Below, piece after piece: positions 18,391-27,283 of a stretch of DNA of 64,000 bases. This DNA comes from Streptomyces sp. 846.5 (GTDB lineage Bacteria > Actinomycetota > Actinomycetes > Streptomycetales > Streptomycetaceae): contig NZ_SOBN01000002.1 of assembly GCF_004365705.1 (NCBI RefSeq), positions 1,302,001 through 1,366,000 on the forward strand, read 5' to 3'. The first letter of the stretch is position 1, and every line of letters begins with the position of its first letter. The notes under the pieces are model-generated. The model searched no databases and was not told the DNA's origin. It was given only the letters and a program-made list of their open reading frames with translations. Both the position numbers and the translations under genes were made by a program.

Positions 18391-18692
18391 TCCTCAGTGT
18401 TGCTTCGAGCCCCGATCCCGAGATGCCGCAATCGGCCCTGGGTGCAGATCTGCACCCTTCCGCCTTGCCGCCAGGCAGGACGGCCCAGCCGGAGTTCGCC
18501 TGCCGGATCAGGAGGAACCTGTCCGGCTGCTCGGGGGTGCGCGGTCAGGACGGCCGAGACGGCAGGGAACACCGCCCGGGCCGTACGGCTGTCCGCCACG
18601 GCCGCGGCCGGGGTCGGCGTACTGGCGTAGGGCTGTGCAGGGGAGCTGCTGGTCATCACGCTTCCAGGGGCGCGGTGCGGTCGGGGGGTGGT
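18391..18692. other. Stretch without a supported gene
   Basis: About 300 bp of GC-rich sequence between the frameshifted gene and the MFS relic. Open frames exist on both strands but none has a convincing start, codon pattern or recognisable motif. Confidence 0.5.
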
Positions 18693-18935
18693 TCAGGCGG
18701 TCCGGGCAGCCGAGGCGCACACGGGTTCGATCGGTGTACTCGTTCCGGGCAGCTCGTGCAGGTGCCGGATCGGGGAGCGCCACAGCATCCAGATGGGCAC
18801 CATCAGCAGCCCGGTGATCACCGTCAGCGTCGGTCGCAGCCCAGCCAGGGTCCCCAGGACCCCGGCGAGCAGCGCGGCCAGCGGTTGCAGCGCGAAAGCC
18901 AGCCACATGCCGGTGGTTTGGGCGCGGCCCTGGAG
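18693..18935 (-). pseudogene. MFS transporter C-terminal fragment
   Basis: Reading leftward, TTGMWLAFALQPLAALLAGV and WMLWRSPIRHLHELPG match the last two membrane helices and tail of streptomycete major-facilitator permeases. The upstream part of the open frame (to 19085) does not look like a transporter, so only the last 80 codons survive. Confidence 0.6.
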
Positions 18936-19081
18936 TTCGGGCGGGCCACGGCCGGGGTCCGGCCGGAGTGTGCGCGAGGCATGACGGCCCGGCCGCGGAG
19001 GAGCACCGAGCCTGAGGCCGGGGTCGAGCTCTTCCTCCGCGCCCGAGGGCTTCTCCTTGGGGTCGGGAGCGCCGAGATCGA

Positions 19082-19453
19082 TCATGGTGCCGGGGTGGGG
19101 GCGCTGGCGCGTTCCGGCCCGGCGGGAATCTCCTCGTGCTGGCCGGGTTGGATCGCGGGGGCCACGGTGTAGACCGGGACGGTTTCCAGGCTGGCCATGG
19201 AGTGTGGAGGGTGCCTGGCCAGGTGGATCACTCGGCCGCCCGTGAGGCGGGAGCGCATGTCAGTGATCTCGTAGGGTCGACCGTCCAGCATGATCCACAT
19301 TCCTAGCTGGAGGGCTGCGGTCTGGACGGGCTGCGGGGCGACCAGCCTGCGGCCGTCAGGGAGTTGGTAGGGTTCGGCCCGCGGGGTCGCAGTGGTCGTG
19401 GGCGGGTGCCACCTGGGAGGCTTGCCTGCGGGGGTCACAGGGTGGCCGCCCAC
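19082..19453 (-). CDS. Small hypothetical protein of the graspetide operon
   Basis: A 123-aa soluble protein, proline-rich at both ends, with a conserved-looking core (LGMWIMLDGRPYEITDMRSR). Its start overlaps the methyltransferase end by 19 bases, so it is cotranslated with it. I do not recognise a family. Its place as the third gene of the ATP-grasp/methyltransferase operon suggests an accessory role. Confidence 0.65.
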   Translation of the reverse strand: MGGHPVTPAGKPPRWHPPTTTATPRAEPYQLPDGRRLVAPQPVQTAALQLGMWIMLDGRPYEITDMRSRLTGGRVIHLARHPPHSMASLETVPVYTVAPAIQPGQHEEIPAGPERASAPTPAP

Positions 19454-20577
19454 TGTCCGCGGCGCAGCGTCGTCTCTCCGTCGGGCGTGATACTGACCTT
19501 GGCGCCGTACACAGGCAGCGATCCCTCATGGAGCCATCGGCGGCGGATCTGGTCGAGCATGTCCCACAGCCGACGCGGTCCGGCTTGGTGAACCGTGGCA
19601 CCAGTAGCCCCGGCGGGCATGGTGGCGCGGGCCCATGACTCGTCAGCATGCAGCATCCATGCGGTGATCTGGCCGTCCTCGTCCAGCTGTAGCCGGTGCT
19701 CGATCCCTGGCGCGGTGACCGTGAGCATCGACCACACCTCCCACGTCTGGGGGACGTTGATCACCGGATAGGGGTTCTGGGTGATGTCCTCGCCGTCCCG
19801 TTCGCGCACCTCGGCGAACATGCTGTTCAGCAGCGCCGGGGAGTCGGCGGCGGTCCGGGCGCTCATGAACGCCGCCCGGTCCCATTCGATGCGGCCGGTG
19901 GCCCCGCCGTCGGCCTGCTTGTCCGCGGTGAGGATGAGTCCGGTGTTCGCGAGCGTGGTGACCAGCCGTCCGGCAGGCCTGAGCGCGCCTAGCCACGATG
20001 CCGGGATCCGGGGAACGGAGACCATGGACACGATCCGGTCGTACTGGTCGGGCAGCTCGCCGGCGGCGTCGCCGGTGACCACTTGCGGTCGCAGGCCGAT
20101 GCTGTGCAGACGCTCGGCGGCGGCCTCGGTGAGGTAGGGATCGATGTCCATGGTGGTCACGTTGGCGTCACCCAGGCGGTAGGCGGCCAGGGCAGCGCTG
20201 TAGCCGGACCCGGTGGCCATGTCCATCAGCCTGGTGCCATGGGACATCCGGCCGTGCCGGAACATGGCCGTGACCAGCCCCGGGTTCGTCGACGAGGAGG
20301 TGGGCACGCCGACCACCGGGGAATCCGCCGCCGCGCGGTCGGCGTGCACCGCGCCGACGCGGGTGACCAGCGTGGTGTCGGCGTAGGCGGCGTCCACCCA
20401 CGCCTTCTCATCGGCCGGGCCGTCGGTGACGGTCCATCCGGTCGGGCCGGCGCTGAACCAGCGCGGCACGAACCGGTGGCGGGGAACATGGGACAGGGCG
20501 CGGAACCAGCCGGGCCCTGGGGCAGACAGGGTGCGGGCGAGCCGCTCGGCAGCGGGCTGCCAGTCCGGGTGTTCCAT
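19435..20577 (-). CDS. PIMT-like methyltransferase of an ATP-grasp RiPP system
   Basis: A 380-aa protein related to protein-L-isoaspartate O-methyltransferases. The SAM-binding segment MDMATGSGYSAALA is at about residues 118-131, preceded by the PIMT-like RHRFVP segment and followed by a long C-terminal extension found in streptomycete ATP-grasp peptide maturation operons. In characterised graspetides such enzymes methylate Asp and drive aspartimide formation. Its ATG overlaps the ATP-grasp stop by one base (TAATG). Intact, but its partner ligase is truncated and no precursor peptide is visible, so the pathway is probably non-functional here. Confidence 0.8.
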   Translation of the reverse strand: MEHPDWQPAAERLARTLSAPGPGWFRALSHVPRHRFVPRWFSAGPTGWTVTDGPADEKAWVDAAYADTTLVTRVGAVHADRAAADSPVVGVPTSSSTNPGLVTAMFRHGRMSHGTRLMDMATGSGYSAALAAYRLGDANVTTMDIDPYLTEAAAERLHSIGLRPQVVTGDAAGELPDQYDRIVSMVSVPRIPASWLGALRPAGRLVTTLANTGLILTADKQADGGATGRIEWDRAAFMSARTAADSPALLNSMFAEVRERDGEDITQNPYPVINVPQTWEVWSMLTVTAPGIEHRLQLDEDGQITAWMLHADESWARATMPAGATGATVHQAGPRRLWDMLDQIRRRWLHEGSLPVYGAKVSITPDGETTLRRGQWAATL

Positions 20578-21062
20578 TACACGATCCCTTCGAGTTCATC
20601 GGCCAGGGCCTCGACGATCGGCAGTCCCGTCGCTCCTTGGATCCAGTCCCACTGACCGCAGGGATTGACCTCAAGGAACCAGTAGCGGCCCTTCGGGTCA
20701 ACGACGAAATCGGCCGCGCCGTAGCGCAGGCCCAGCCGGTTCATCATCCGGCGCACGCCCGCAGCGACGTCGTCCGGAATGTCGGTGACGGCGTACGTCA
20801 GTGCGCTGTAGTCACTGCGCCAGTCCACCCGCGCAGCCGCGCTGCCGGCGTACACGGCGGCCGCCATCATCCGCTCCCCCACCACCGTGAGCCGCACCTC
20901 GTGGGACATCTCCACCCATGCTTGGAACAGGTGGGCGGTGGCATCGACGCCGCGCAGGTCCGCCAGGTCCGCCCGGGTCAGCTTCCGGGTGTAGACAGTC
21001 TTCAGGCATCCCTCCTCGATGACGATGGGAGAGGCCACCGGCTTGGTCACCAGCGGGCCCGG
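20577..21062 (-). pseudogene. ATP-grasp peptide ligase, C-terminal half only
   Basis: About 160 residues match the C-terminal half of the streptomycete ATP-grasp ribosomal-peptide maturase family (normally about 310-330 aa). The frame begins mid-protein at PGPLVTKPVASPIV and keeps the ATP/Mg ligands YGAADFVVD and FLEVNPCGQW. Homology-like reading stops at about 21062, exactly where a TetR fragment begins on the other strand. The N-terminal and central lid domains, and any precursor gene upstream, are lost. A GTG at 21050 could give a 157-aa product, but it would lack half of the fold. Confidence 0.75.
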
Positions 21063-21063
21063 G

Positions 21064-21538
21064 ATCTGCCCTGGCCGACGCCGCGGACGTCAGCCGGCAG
21101 CTGGTCTACCTGCACTTCGGGGACCGCGATGCGCTTCTCGTGGCGGCCGCCGCCGACCTGGTCGAACGCGAGCTCATCCCGGCGGCCGGAGACGGCAGCG
21201 AGCCGCTGCACACGCGCATCCTCGTCACCGCACGGCATTTCGCCCAGTACCGGGCCTTCTACCGCGCGATGCTCACCGGTTCCTGCGCCTTCCCGATGAC
21301 GAGGGCACTGAATGGACTCTTCGGCTCCCTCATCACCGTGAGGAGTGTGCGGGAGCGGTTCGGCGACGTCGACGAGGTCACGGTGCGGGACCTCGCGGCG
21401 TTGATCACAGGCGGGACCGGCGCGATCGTCGACGACTGGCTGATCGAGGCCGATGATCCCCTCGATGCGGAAGCGCTGGCAGACCGCCTGCTGCGCCTGA
21501 TGACGGTCCTCTTCCAGCGTCCCGTTCCGAGTGGGTGA
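21064..21538 (+). pseudogene. TetR-family regulator lacking its N-terminus
   Basis: The frame enters at ALADAADVSRQLVYLHFGDR, the second half of a TetR helix-turn-helix, and continues through the ligand-binding domain to TGA 21538. The first DNA-binding helices and start codon are missing because the sequence switches to the truncated ATP-grasp gene at about 21063. A GTG/ATG inside (from 21140) would give a 132-aa product without a DNA-binding domain. Confidence 0.7.
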
Positions 21539-21725
21539 TCAGTTCCTTGCCCGACTGAATTTGCCTCAGTGGCAACTCTGCGTGCGCGGATCCGTACCCG
21601 CCGTGAGGACTACGTAACGCCGCCTTATTCCGGATGACCTCGTTCAGTAATCCCCAGTGGCTGAACTGTTCGTCACGACCAGCGGCGAGGTGGCAGAGCC
21701 TCGACGCCTCGCATGGAGGGTTTTC

Positions 21726-22031
21726 ATGCCGGAACTGTATTTCCATGTGCGCTGGCCCGGTGGGGAGGCCCAGCGTTGTTACTCGCCTTCCACGGTGATC
21801 GAGGACTACCTCGCCACCGGTGGCGTGTACGAGCTCGGTGACTTCCTGGAGCGGAGCCGGACGGCTCTCGGCATCGCGAGCGACCGGGTGCGCGAGAAGT
21901 ACGGATTCGCGTGCACCGGGGCGTCCGACCAGTTGGCGCAGATCGAGAGGACCGCGGCCGCGTACGCCTCCCTTGACGGGGCCAAGGTCGCCGTCAAGGC
22001 CCTGTGCAACGCCGACGGGAGCCCCAGATGA
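21726..22031 (+). CDS. MSMEG_0570-family nitrogen starvation response protein
   Basis: A 101-aa protein (MPELYFHVRWPGG at the start, then LERSRTALGIASDRVREKYGF) of the small family that marks Nit1/nitrilase clusters. ATG 21726 is preceded by GGAGGG at good spacing. The stop overlaps the next ATG (ATGA). No catalytic motif is known for the family. It opens a nine-gene same-strand cluster that runs to 30043 with overlaps of mostly four bases. Confidence 0.88.
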   Translation: MPELYFHVRWPGGEAQRCYSPSTVIEDYLATGGVYELGDFLERSRTALGIASDRVREKYGFACTGASDQLAQIERTAAAYASLDGAKVAVKALCNADGSPR

Positions 22032-23341
22032 GCCTGCGGCGGCCGGCCGGAGCCCACTACCCGGTTGCGGTCGTCGGTGGCGGTCAGGCCGGACTGTCGG
22101 TCAGTTACTGCCTGCGCGAGCGCGGCATCGAACACATCGTCGTGGAACGGAACAGGGTCGGCCAGGAGTGGCGCGAGCGCCGCTGGGACTCGTTCTGCCT
22201 GGTGACCCCCAACTGGCAGTGCAGACTGCCCGGATTCCCCTACCAGGGGGAGGATCCGAACGGGTTCATGGTCCGAGACGAGATCATCCGGTACCTGGAG
22301 GACTACGTCGCCTTCTTCCGGCCCCCGCTGGTGGAGGGCGTGTCCGTCGACGGTCTGCGGCGGTCCCCGGGCGGTGTCTTCGAACTGAAGACGTCGGAAG
22401 GCGACTTCACCGCCGACCAGGTGGTGGTGGCCACCGGCCCCTACCACACCCCGTCCGTCCCGCGGATGGCCGAGCGGCTGCCCGCCGGCGTCGAGCAGAT
22501 CCACTCCGCCCGCTACCGCAAGGCGGACCAACTCCCCCAGGGCGCGGTCCTGGTGGTCGGCACAGGCCAGTCCGGCTGCCAGATCGCCGAGGATCTGCAC
22601 CTGGCCGGACGCCGGGTCCACCTCGCCGTCGGCAGCGCGCCCCGCGTGGCCCGCTTCTACCGCGGCCGGGACTGTGTGGCCTGGCTGGACGCCATGGGCT
22701 ACTACGCCAAGGACATCGGCGAGTTCGACGACGCGGGTGCCGTGCGGATGCGGGTCAACCACTACGTCACCGGCCGGGACGGGGGCCGTGACATCGACCT
22801 GCGCGCCTTCGCCCGGGACGGGATGCGGCTGTACGGGCGGCTGACCGGCATCGCGGGCAGGCAACTGGACTTCGCCGACGACCTGAAGGCCAACCTCGAC
22901 CGGGCGGACGCGGTGGCCGAGGGCATCAAGGACAGCATCGACGCGTACATCGCCGCGCAGGGCATCGACGCCCCGCACGAGGCACGGTACGTCCCGGTCT
23001 GGGAGCCCTCGGAGCCGGCGGCCGCACTGGACCTGGAGACCTCCGGCATCACCTCCGTCGTCTGGTCGACCGGCTTCACCCGCGACCACCGCTGGGTCGA
23101 GATACCCGTCTTCGACGGCCGCGGCTACCCGATGCACTGGCGGGGCGCCACCAGCACACCGGGCCTGTACTTCCTGGGCCTGCCCTGGCAGTACTCGTGG
23201 GGTTCGGGACGCTTCGAGGCGGTGGGCCGGGACGCCGAGTTCCTGGCGGACCACATCGACGCCTCGCGCCGGCTGGCCGACGTCTGCGGCACCCTCACCG
23301 GTGCGCCCACCGAACTCGCCCCCGCCCTCCCGATCGGCTGA
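22028..23341 (+). CDS. MSMEG_0569-family flavin-dependent oxidoreductase
   Basis: A 437-aa FAD/NAD(P)-binding monooxygenase-like protein. The FAD motif VVGGGQAGLS is at about residue 15 and a second Rossmann motif VVGTGQSGCQ at about residue 180. The overall pattern is that of flavin-containing monooxygenases (WSTGFTRDH near the C-terminus). In Nit1C clusters this protein accompanies the nitrilase and is linked to cyanide/nitrile assimilation in Pseudomonas. Four-base overlap with the preceding gene. Actual substrate unknown. Confidence 0.88.
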   Translation: MSLRRPAGAHYPVAVVGGGQAGLSVSYCLRERGIEHIVVERNRVGQEWRERRWDSFCLVTPNWQCRLPGFPYQGEDPNGFMVRDEIIRYLEDYVAFFRPPLVEGVSVDGLRRSPGGVFELKTSEGDFTADQVVVATGPYHTPSVPRMAERLPAGVEQIHSARYRKADQLPQGAVLVVGTGQSGCQIAEDLHLAGRRVHLAVGSAPRVARFYRGRDCVAWLDAMGYYAKDIGEFDDAGAVRMRVNHYVTGRDGGRDIDLRAFARDGMRLYGRLTGIAGRQLDFADDLKANLDRADAVAEGIKDSIDAYIAAQGIDAPHEARYVPVWEPSEPAAALDLETSGITSVVWSTGFTRDHRWVEIPVFDGRGYPMHWRGATSTPGLYFLGLPWQYSWGSGRFEAVGRDAEFLADHIDASRRLADVCGTLTGAPTELAPALPIG

Positions 23342-23355
23342 GGGGACCCAAGGAC

Positions 23356-24171
23356 ATGGTCCACGACGCACACCGCCACATCGGCGTCCTGCCCGCGTAC
23401 CCCTTCTACGGCGGACCGCCCGTCAACCCCGACACCACCGCCCGCGCCACCGTCAAGCAGCTCGTCTCCGACCTGGACGCGGAGGGCACCGAACGCGCCC
23501 TGGTGATACCCAACTACGGTGTGCCCGACCCCGCGATCGCCTTCTCCTTCAACGAGTTGGCGATCGAGGCGGCCCAGAGCGACGACCGGATCCGGGCCGG
23601 GCTGTGGGTCTCACCGCGGCCGGAGGACTCGGAGCGGACCGAGCTCGCCCTGGCACTGGCCGGGGAGCGGGGCGTGAAGGCCCTGAAGCTGAGCTTCCTG
23701 CTGGGCGGCCGCCCCACCGACCCGGCCTGCCGACCGATGCTGGACCGAATCTTCGCCGAGGCGGCCCGCCACCACCTGGTCGTCCACGTGCACACCTCCC
23801 CGGGGGCCGCCTCCGACATCGACGAGGTCGGCCACCTCGTCGACTGGTACGGCGACCGAGTACCCCTGCATCTCGTGCACTTCGGCGGCGGGATGAGCGG
23901 CCACATCAAGCTCGCCGGCTCCCGCTTCTTCGACTGGATCAGCGCCGGCAAGCACGTCTACACCGACCTCTCCTGGGCCATCGGCTTCACTCCCCGCTGG
24001 CTGGTCCGGGAGATCGAGCGCCGCGGTATCGGCCACGACCGGGTGCTCTTCGCCAGCGACCAGCCGTGGGGCGACTTCACGGGCGAGTACGCCCGCCTCG
24101 CCGAAGCGACCGGCGGCGGCGAACTCGGCGAGCTGGTCTTCCAGGACACGTTCGCCGCGCTCTACGACTGA
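23356..24171 (+). CDS. Amidohydrolase-family metal-dependent hydrolase
   Basis: A 271-aa TIM-barrel hydrolase of the amidohydrolase-2 type. Metal-binding-like motifs are DAHRHIG at the N-terminus (where DxHxH is expected), HVHTSPG mid-protein and ASDQPWGDF near the C-terminus. ATG 23356 follows GGGGACCCAAGGA. It lies between the flavoprotein and MSMEG_0572 genes, a position where the minimal Nit1C cluster has no hydrolase, so it may extend the pathway by releasing ammonia or formate from an intermediate. Confidence 0.8.
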   Translation: MVHDAHRHIGVLPAYPFYGGPPVNPDTTARATVKQLVSDLDAEGTERALVIPNYGVPDPAIAFSFNELAIEAAQSDDRIRAGLWVSPRPEDSERTELALALAGERGVKALKLSFLLGGRPTDPACRPMLDRIFAEAARHHLVVHVHTSPGAASDIDEVGHLVDWYGDRVPLHLVHFGGGMSGHIKLAGSRFFDWISAGKHVYTDLSWAIGFTPRWLVREIERRGIGHDRVLFASDQPWGDFTGEYARLAEATGGGELGELVFQDTFAALYD

Positions 24172-24208
24172 TTCACCGTCAACTCCCGTCACCTGCAAGG
24201 AGACAGCA

Positions 24209-24739
24209 ATGTCCGAATCCCCCGTCACCGCCGAGCTCTCCGAGATCGAGCAGAAGTCGCTCGACGAGATCCCGCACCCCTCCCTCCCCGAGGGCACCAG
24301 CATCTACGGCGCCACCAAGGTCTTCCCCGACTACAAGGCCGAAGACGGCGAGACCTACTTCACCCTCGTCCACGGCATCGCCCACGAGTCGTCGGTCTCC
24401 TTCGTCGCCGTCCTCCAGGCCACCCGCGCCCTGCGCAAGGGCTTCGAGACCGCCATCTACTTCTACGGCCCCGGCTCCCTCAACTGCCTGGCCACGCGCG
24501 GCTTCCCGACGGTCGGCAACTCGGCCTTCCCCGGCGAGCACAACATCAACAACCAGCTCAAGACGTTCATCGCCGAGGGCGGCAAGGTCTTCTGCTGCCG
24601 CTTCGGCCTGTCCCTCCACGGCGCCCGCGAGGAGGACCTCATCGAAGGCGTCATCCCCACCCATCCCCTCGACGTCCAGGACGCGCTGATCCACTACGCG
24701 CGCAAAGGCGCCATCATCAACTCCACCTACCAGCTGTAA
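24209..24739 (+). CDS. MSMEG_0572/Sll0783-family nitrogen starvation protein
   Basis: A 176-aa protein of the family named after Synechocystis Sll0783, induced on nitrogen starvation. Features are a DsrE-like alternating strand/helix pattern with two nearby cysteines in KVFCCRFG. ATG 24209 follows AAGGAG. It is the usual neighbour of the radical SAM protein in Nit1C clusters. Biochemical role unknown. Confidence 0.88.
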   Translation: MSESPVTAELSEIEQKSLDEIPHPSLPEGTSIYGATKVFPDYKAEDGETYFTLVHGIAHESSVSFVAVLQATRALRKGFETAIYFYGPGSLNCLATRGFPTVGNSAFPGEHNINNQLKTFIAEGGKVFCCRFGLSLHGAREEDLIEGVIPTHPLDVQDALIHYARKGAIINSTYQL

Positions 24740-24749
24740 GGGGCAGGCC

Positions 24750-25832
24750 GTGAGCGTTGGCACCAACACAGCAGTGGACGTGCGGATCATGACCCGCGTC
24801 GAACTCGCCCTGCACGGCATCGCCCTGGACGTGCCCGTGCGGCGGCCGGACGGCGCGGGCCCGAGCGACGACGGACACGTCCTCGTCGACGGTGCCAACG
24901 CCGCGCTGCCCACCAACCCCGACAGCCCCTACTCCGTCCGCGACGGCAAGGTGTGGCTCGGTGACCAGGAGACCGGGCTCACCTTGGAAGCCGTGCAGCG
25001 ACCCAAGTTCTACGACCTGACCACCGCCGACGGCATCCGCTACGAGGAGATCGCCCGCCTGCACGGCGCCGACGTTCTCGCCACCACCGTCGTGCAGACC
25101 TGCATCCGCTACGCCGAGTCCGACCGCTGCCGCTTCTGCACGATCGAGGAGTCCCTGCGCTCGGGTGCGACGGTGGCCGTGAAAACACCCGCCCAGCTCG
25201 CCGAAGTCGCCGAGGCGGCCGTGCGGTTGGACGGCGTCAAGCAGATGGTGATGACCACCGGCACCACAACCGGTCCGGACCGCGGCGCCCGCAATCTCGT
25301 ACGGTCCGTGCGCGCCGTCCTCAAGGCAGTCCCCGAACTGCCCGTCCAGGTACAGTGCGAACCGCCCGGTGACCTCGGCTGGATCCGTGCGCTCCACGAT
25401 GCCGGGGCCACCGCGATCGGCATCCACGTCGAGTCCCTCGACGACGAGGTGCGGCGGCGCTGGATGCCCGGCAAGTCCACGGTGCCGATGGCCGAGTACG
25501 AGGCCGCCTGGGACGAGGCGGTGCGCGTCTTCGGGCCCAACCGGGTCTCCACCTACCTCCTGGTGGGGCTCGGCGAGGATCCGGACCAACTCATCGCCGG
25601 TGCGGGCGAGTTGATCGATCGGGGCGTCTACCCCTTCGTCGTGCCCTTCCGCCCGATGCGCGGCACACTCGCCGCCCGCAACGGGGTCCGCGCACCCGAC
25701 GCGGAACTGCTGCGGTACGTCACCGCGGGCGTCGCCGGGAAACTGCGCGCGGCCGGGATGAGCGGCTCCGACCAGAAGGCGGGCTGCGCGGCCTGCGGGG
25801 CGTGCAGCGTACTCAGGACGGCAGGCGGGTGA
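24750..25832 (+). CDS. MSMEG_0568-family radical SAM protein
   Basis: A 360-aa radical SAM enzyme starting at GTG 24750. The cluster motif is C-x8-C-x2-C (TCIRYAESDRCRFC, residues about 114-127) rather than the common C-x3-C-x2-C. A second cysteine group, GCAACGAC, at the C-terminus probably holds an auxiliary iron-sulfur cluster or closes the barrel. This family is a hallmark of Nit1C loci. The stop overlaps the next GTG (GTGA). The reaction is unknown. Confidence 0.9.
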   Translation: MSVGTNTAVDVRIMTRVELALHGIALDVPVRRPDGAGPSDDGHVLVDGANAALPTNPDSPYSVRDGKVWLGDQETGLTLEAVQRPKFYDLTTADGIRYEEIARLHGADVLATTVVQTCIRYAESDRCRFCTIEESLRSGATVAVKTPAQLAEVAEAAVRLDGVKQMVMTTGTTTGPDRGARNLVRSVRAVLKAVPELPVQVQCEPPGDLGWIRALHDAGATAIGIHVESLDDEVRRRWMPGKSTVPMAEYEAAWDEAVRVFGPNRVSTYLLVGLGEDPDQLIAGAGELIDRGVYPFVVPFRPMRGTLAARNGVRAPDAELLRYVTAGVAGKLRAAGMSGSDQKAGCAACGACSVLRTAGG

Positions 25833-27283
25833 GGGCCGTGTATCTCGACGGATCCGCAGCACCGCCCGTGGCGGACGGACCACTCGACATCCTGGCGCTG
25901 CTCGGCGACCGCAGCACCCTCGCCCTGGCCCGCCGCCCCGCGTTCCGCATTGAGCAGGCCGCGGACGGCACCGAGTCGGCCACCTACCACCGCCTGCGCC
26001 GGGACGCCTTCGTCCACGAGCAGTCCCTGTTCACCGGCCACGACCTCGACGACCGGGACGCCGACCCGCGCACCCTCGTGCTGGTCGCCAAGGACGAGGC
26101 GGGTGCCGTCGTCGGCGGCGTGCGGCTCGGTCCGGTCGCCGACGGCCCCGACATCGGCTGGTGGGCCGGCGGCCGACTCGTCGTCGCACCCGGCGCCCGC
26201 GGCCCGCAGGGCATCGGGGCCGCACTCGTCCGGGCCGCCTGCGCACGGGCCGAGGCCGAGGGCGTGCTGCGCTTCGAGGCGACCGTCCAGGCACGCAAGA
26301 AGGTCCTCTTCCAACGGCTCGGCTGGCGCTCAGTGCGTCCAACAACCGTCGCGGGCGCGCCGCATGTGCTGATGCGGTGGCCGATCGGGCGGATCGCGGA
26401 TCTGGTGACGGCCACCAAGGCACCCCTCGGGCCGATCCTCGCGGCCCTCCCGGGGGTTCTCGGCGGCGCCGGATTCGTCGGAGACGACGGGGCACCGGTT
26501 CCCGGCACGGATGTGATCGCCGCCTGTGACGCGATCGTGCCGTCGATGGTCGAGCGGGATCCGGAGTGGGCGGGCTGGTGCGCGGTGCTGGTGAACGTCA
26601 ACGACCTTGCCGCGATGGGCGCTTCGCCGGTCGGGCTGCTCGACGCGGTGGGCGCCCGGGACGCGGAGCACGCCCGGCGGATCCTCGCCGGGCTCGCCCG
26701 GGCCGCACACGCCTACGGCGTGCCGGTGCTCGGTGGGCACACCCAACTCGGCGTGCCGGCCGCACTGTCGGTGACGGCGCTCGGCCGCACCGGACGCCCC
26801 GTCCCGGGCGGCGGCGGGCGGCCCGGGCACGCGGTGCGGCTGACCGCGGACCTCTGCGGCGGCTGGCGCGCGGGCTACCGGGGCCGCCAGTGGGACTCGA
26901 CCACCCGGCGTCGCACCGACGAACTGCGCGCCATGACCCGGGCGGTGGGCGCTGCCCGGCCCGCCGCCGCCAAGGACGTGTCGATGGCCGGGATCGCCGG
27001 GACGCTCGGCATGCTCGCGGAGGCGAGCGGATGCCGGGCCGTCCTGGACGTGGCCGCCGTGCCCCGGCCGAGGGACGCGACCACCGGCGACTGGTTCACC
27101 TGTTTTCCCGGCTTCGCCATGCTCAGCACCGACGAGCCCGGCTCCCCGCCGCTCCCGGCCGGGCCCGCGACGGGCGCCGTATGCGGCGAGCTGACACCAG
27201 GACAAGGCGTCGGGCTGCGCTGGCCCGACGGAGAGATTACCGAAGCGGTCACCTCCACCGTGACCGGGATGGGGACCGCATGA
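25829..27283 (+). CDS. MSMEG_0567-like GNAT / AIR-synthase fusion protein
   Basis: A 484-aa two-domain protein from GTG 25829. Residues 1-190 are a GNAT acetyltransferase domain with acetyl-CoA motif VVAPGARGPQGIGAALV. Residues about 195-480 are a PurM/AIR-synthase-like ATP-binding domain (VLVNVNDLAAMGASPVGLLD, then VLGGHTQLG). In cyanobacteria these parts are separate genes (Sll0786 and Sll0787 types); fusion occurs in mycobacterial relatives. Flanked by four-base overlaps on both sides. Confidence 0.87.
   Translation: MRAVYLDGSAAPPVADGPLDILALLGDRSTLALARRPAFRIEQAADGTESATYHRLRRDAFVHEQSLFTGHDLDDRDADPRTLVLVAKDEAGAVVGGVRLGPVADGPDIGWWAGGRLVVAPGARGPQGIGAALVRAACARAEAEGVLRFEATVQARKKVLFQRLGWRSVRPTTVAGAPHVLMRWPIGRIADLVTATKAPLGPILAALPGVLGGAGFVGDDGAPVPGTDVIAACDAIVPSMVERDPEWAGWCAVLVNVNDLAAMGASPVGLLDAVGARDAEHARRILAGLARAAHAYGVPVLGGHTQLGVPAALSVTALGRTGRPVPGGGGRPGHAVRLTADLCGGWRAGYRGRQWDSTTRRRTDELRAMTRAVGAARPAAAKDVSMAGIAGTLGMLAEASGCRAVLDVAAVPRPRDATTGDWFTCFPGFAMLSTDEPGSPPLPAGPATGAVCGELTPGQGVGLRWPDGEITEAVTSTVTGMGTA

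Noticed and set aside
18354..18659. A 101-codon minus-strand frame ending near 18354
   Set aside because: Composition is borderline and no start, partner or motif supports it; left as gene-free sequence.
21541..21725. Regulatory gene for the Nit1C cluster just upstream
   Set aside because: Only the truncated TetR frame lies there; it lacks a DNA-binding N-terminus, so it cannot be claimed as the cluster regulator.
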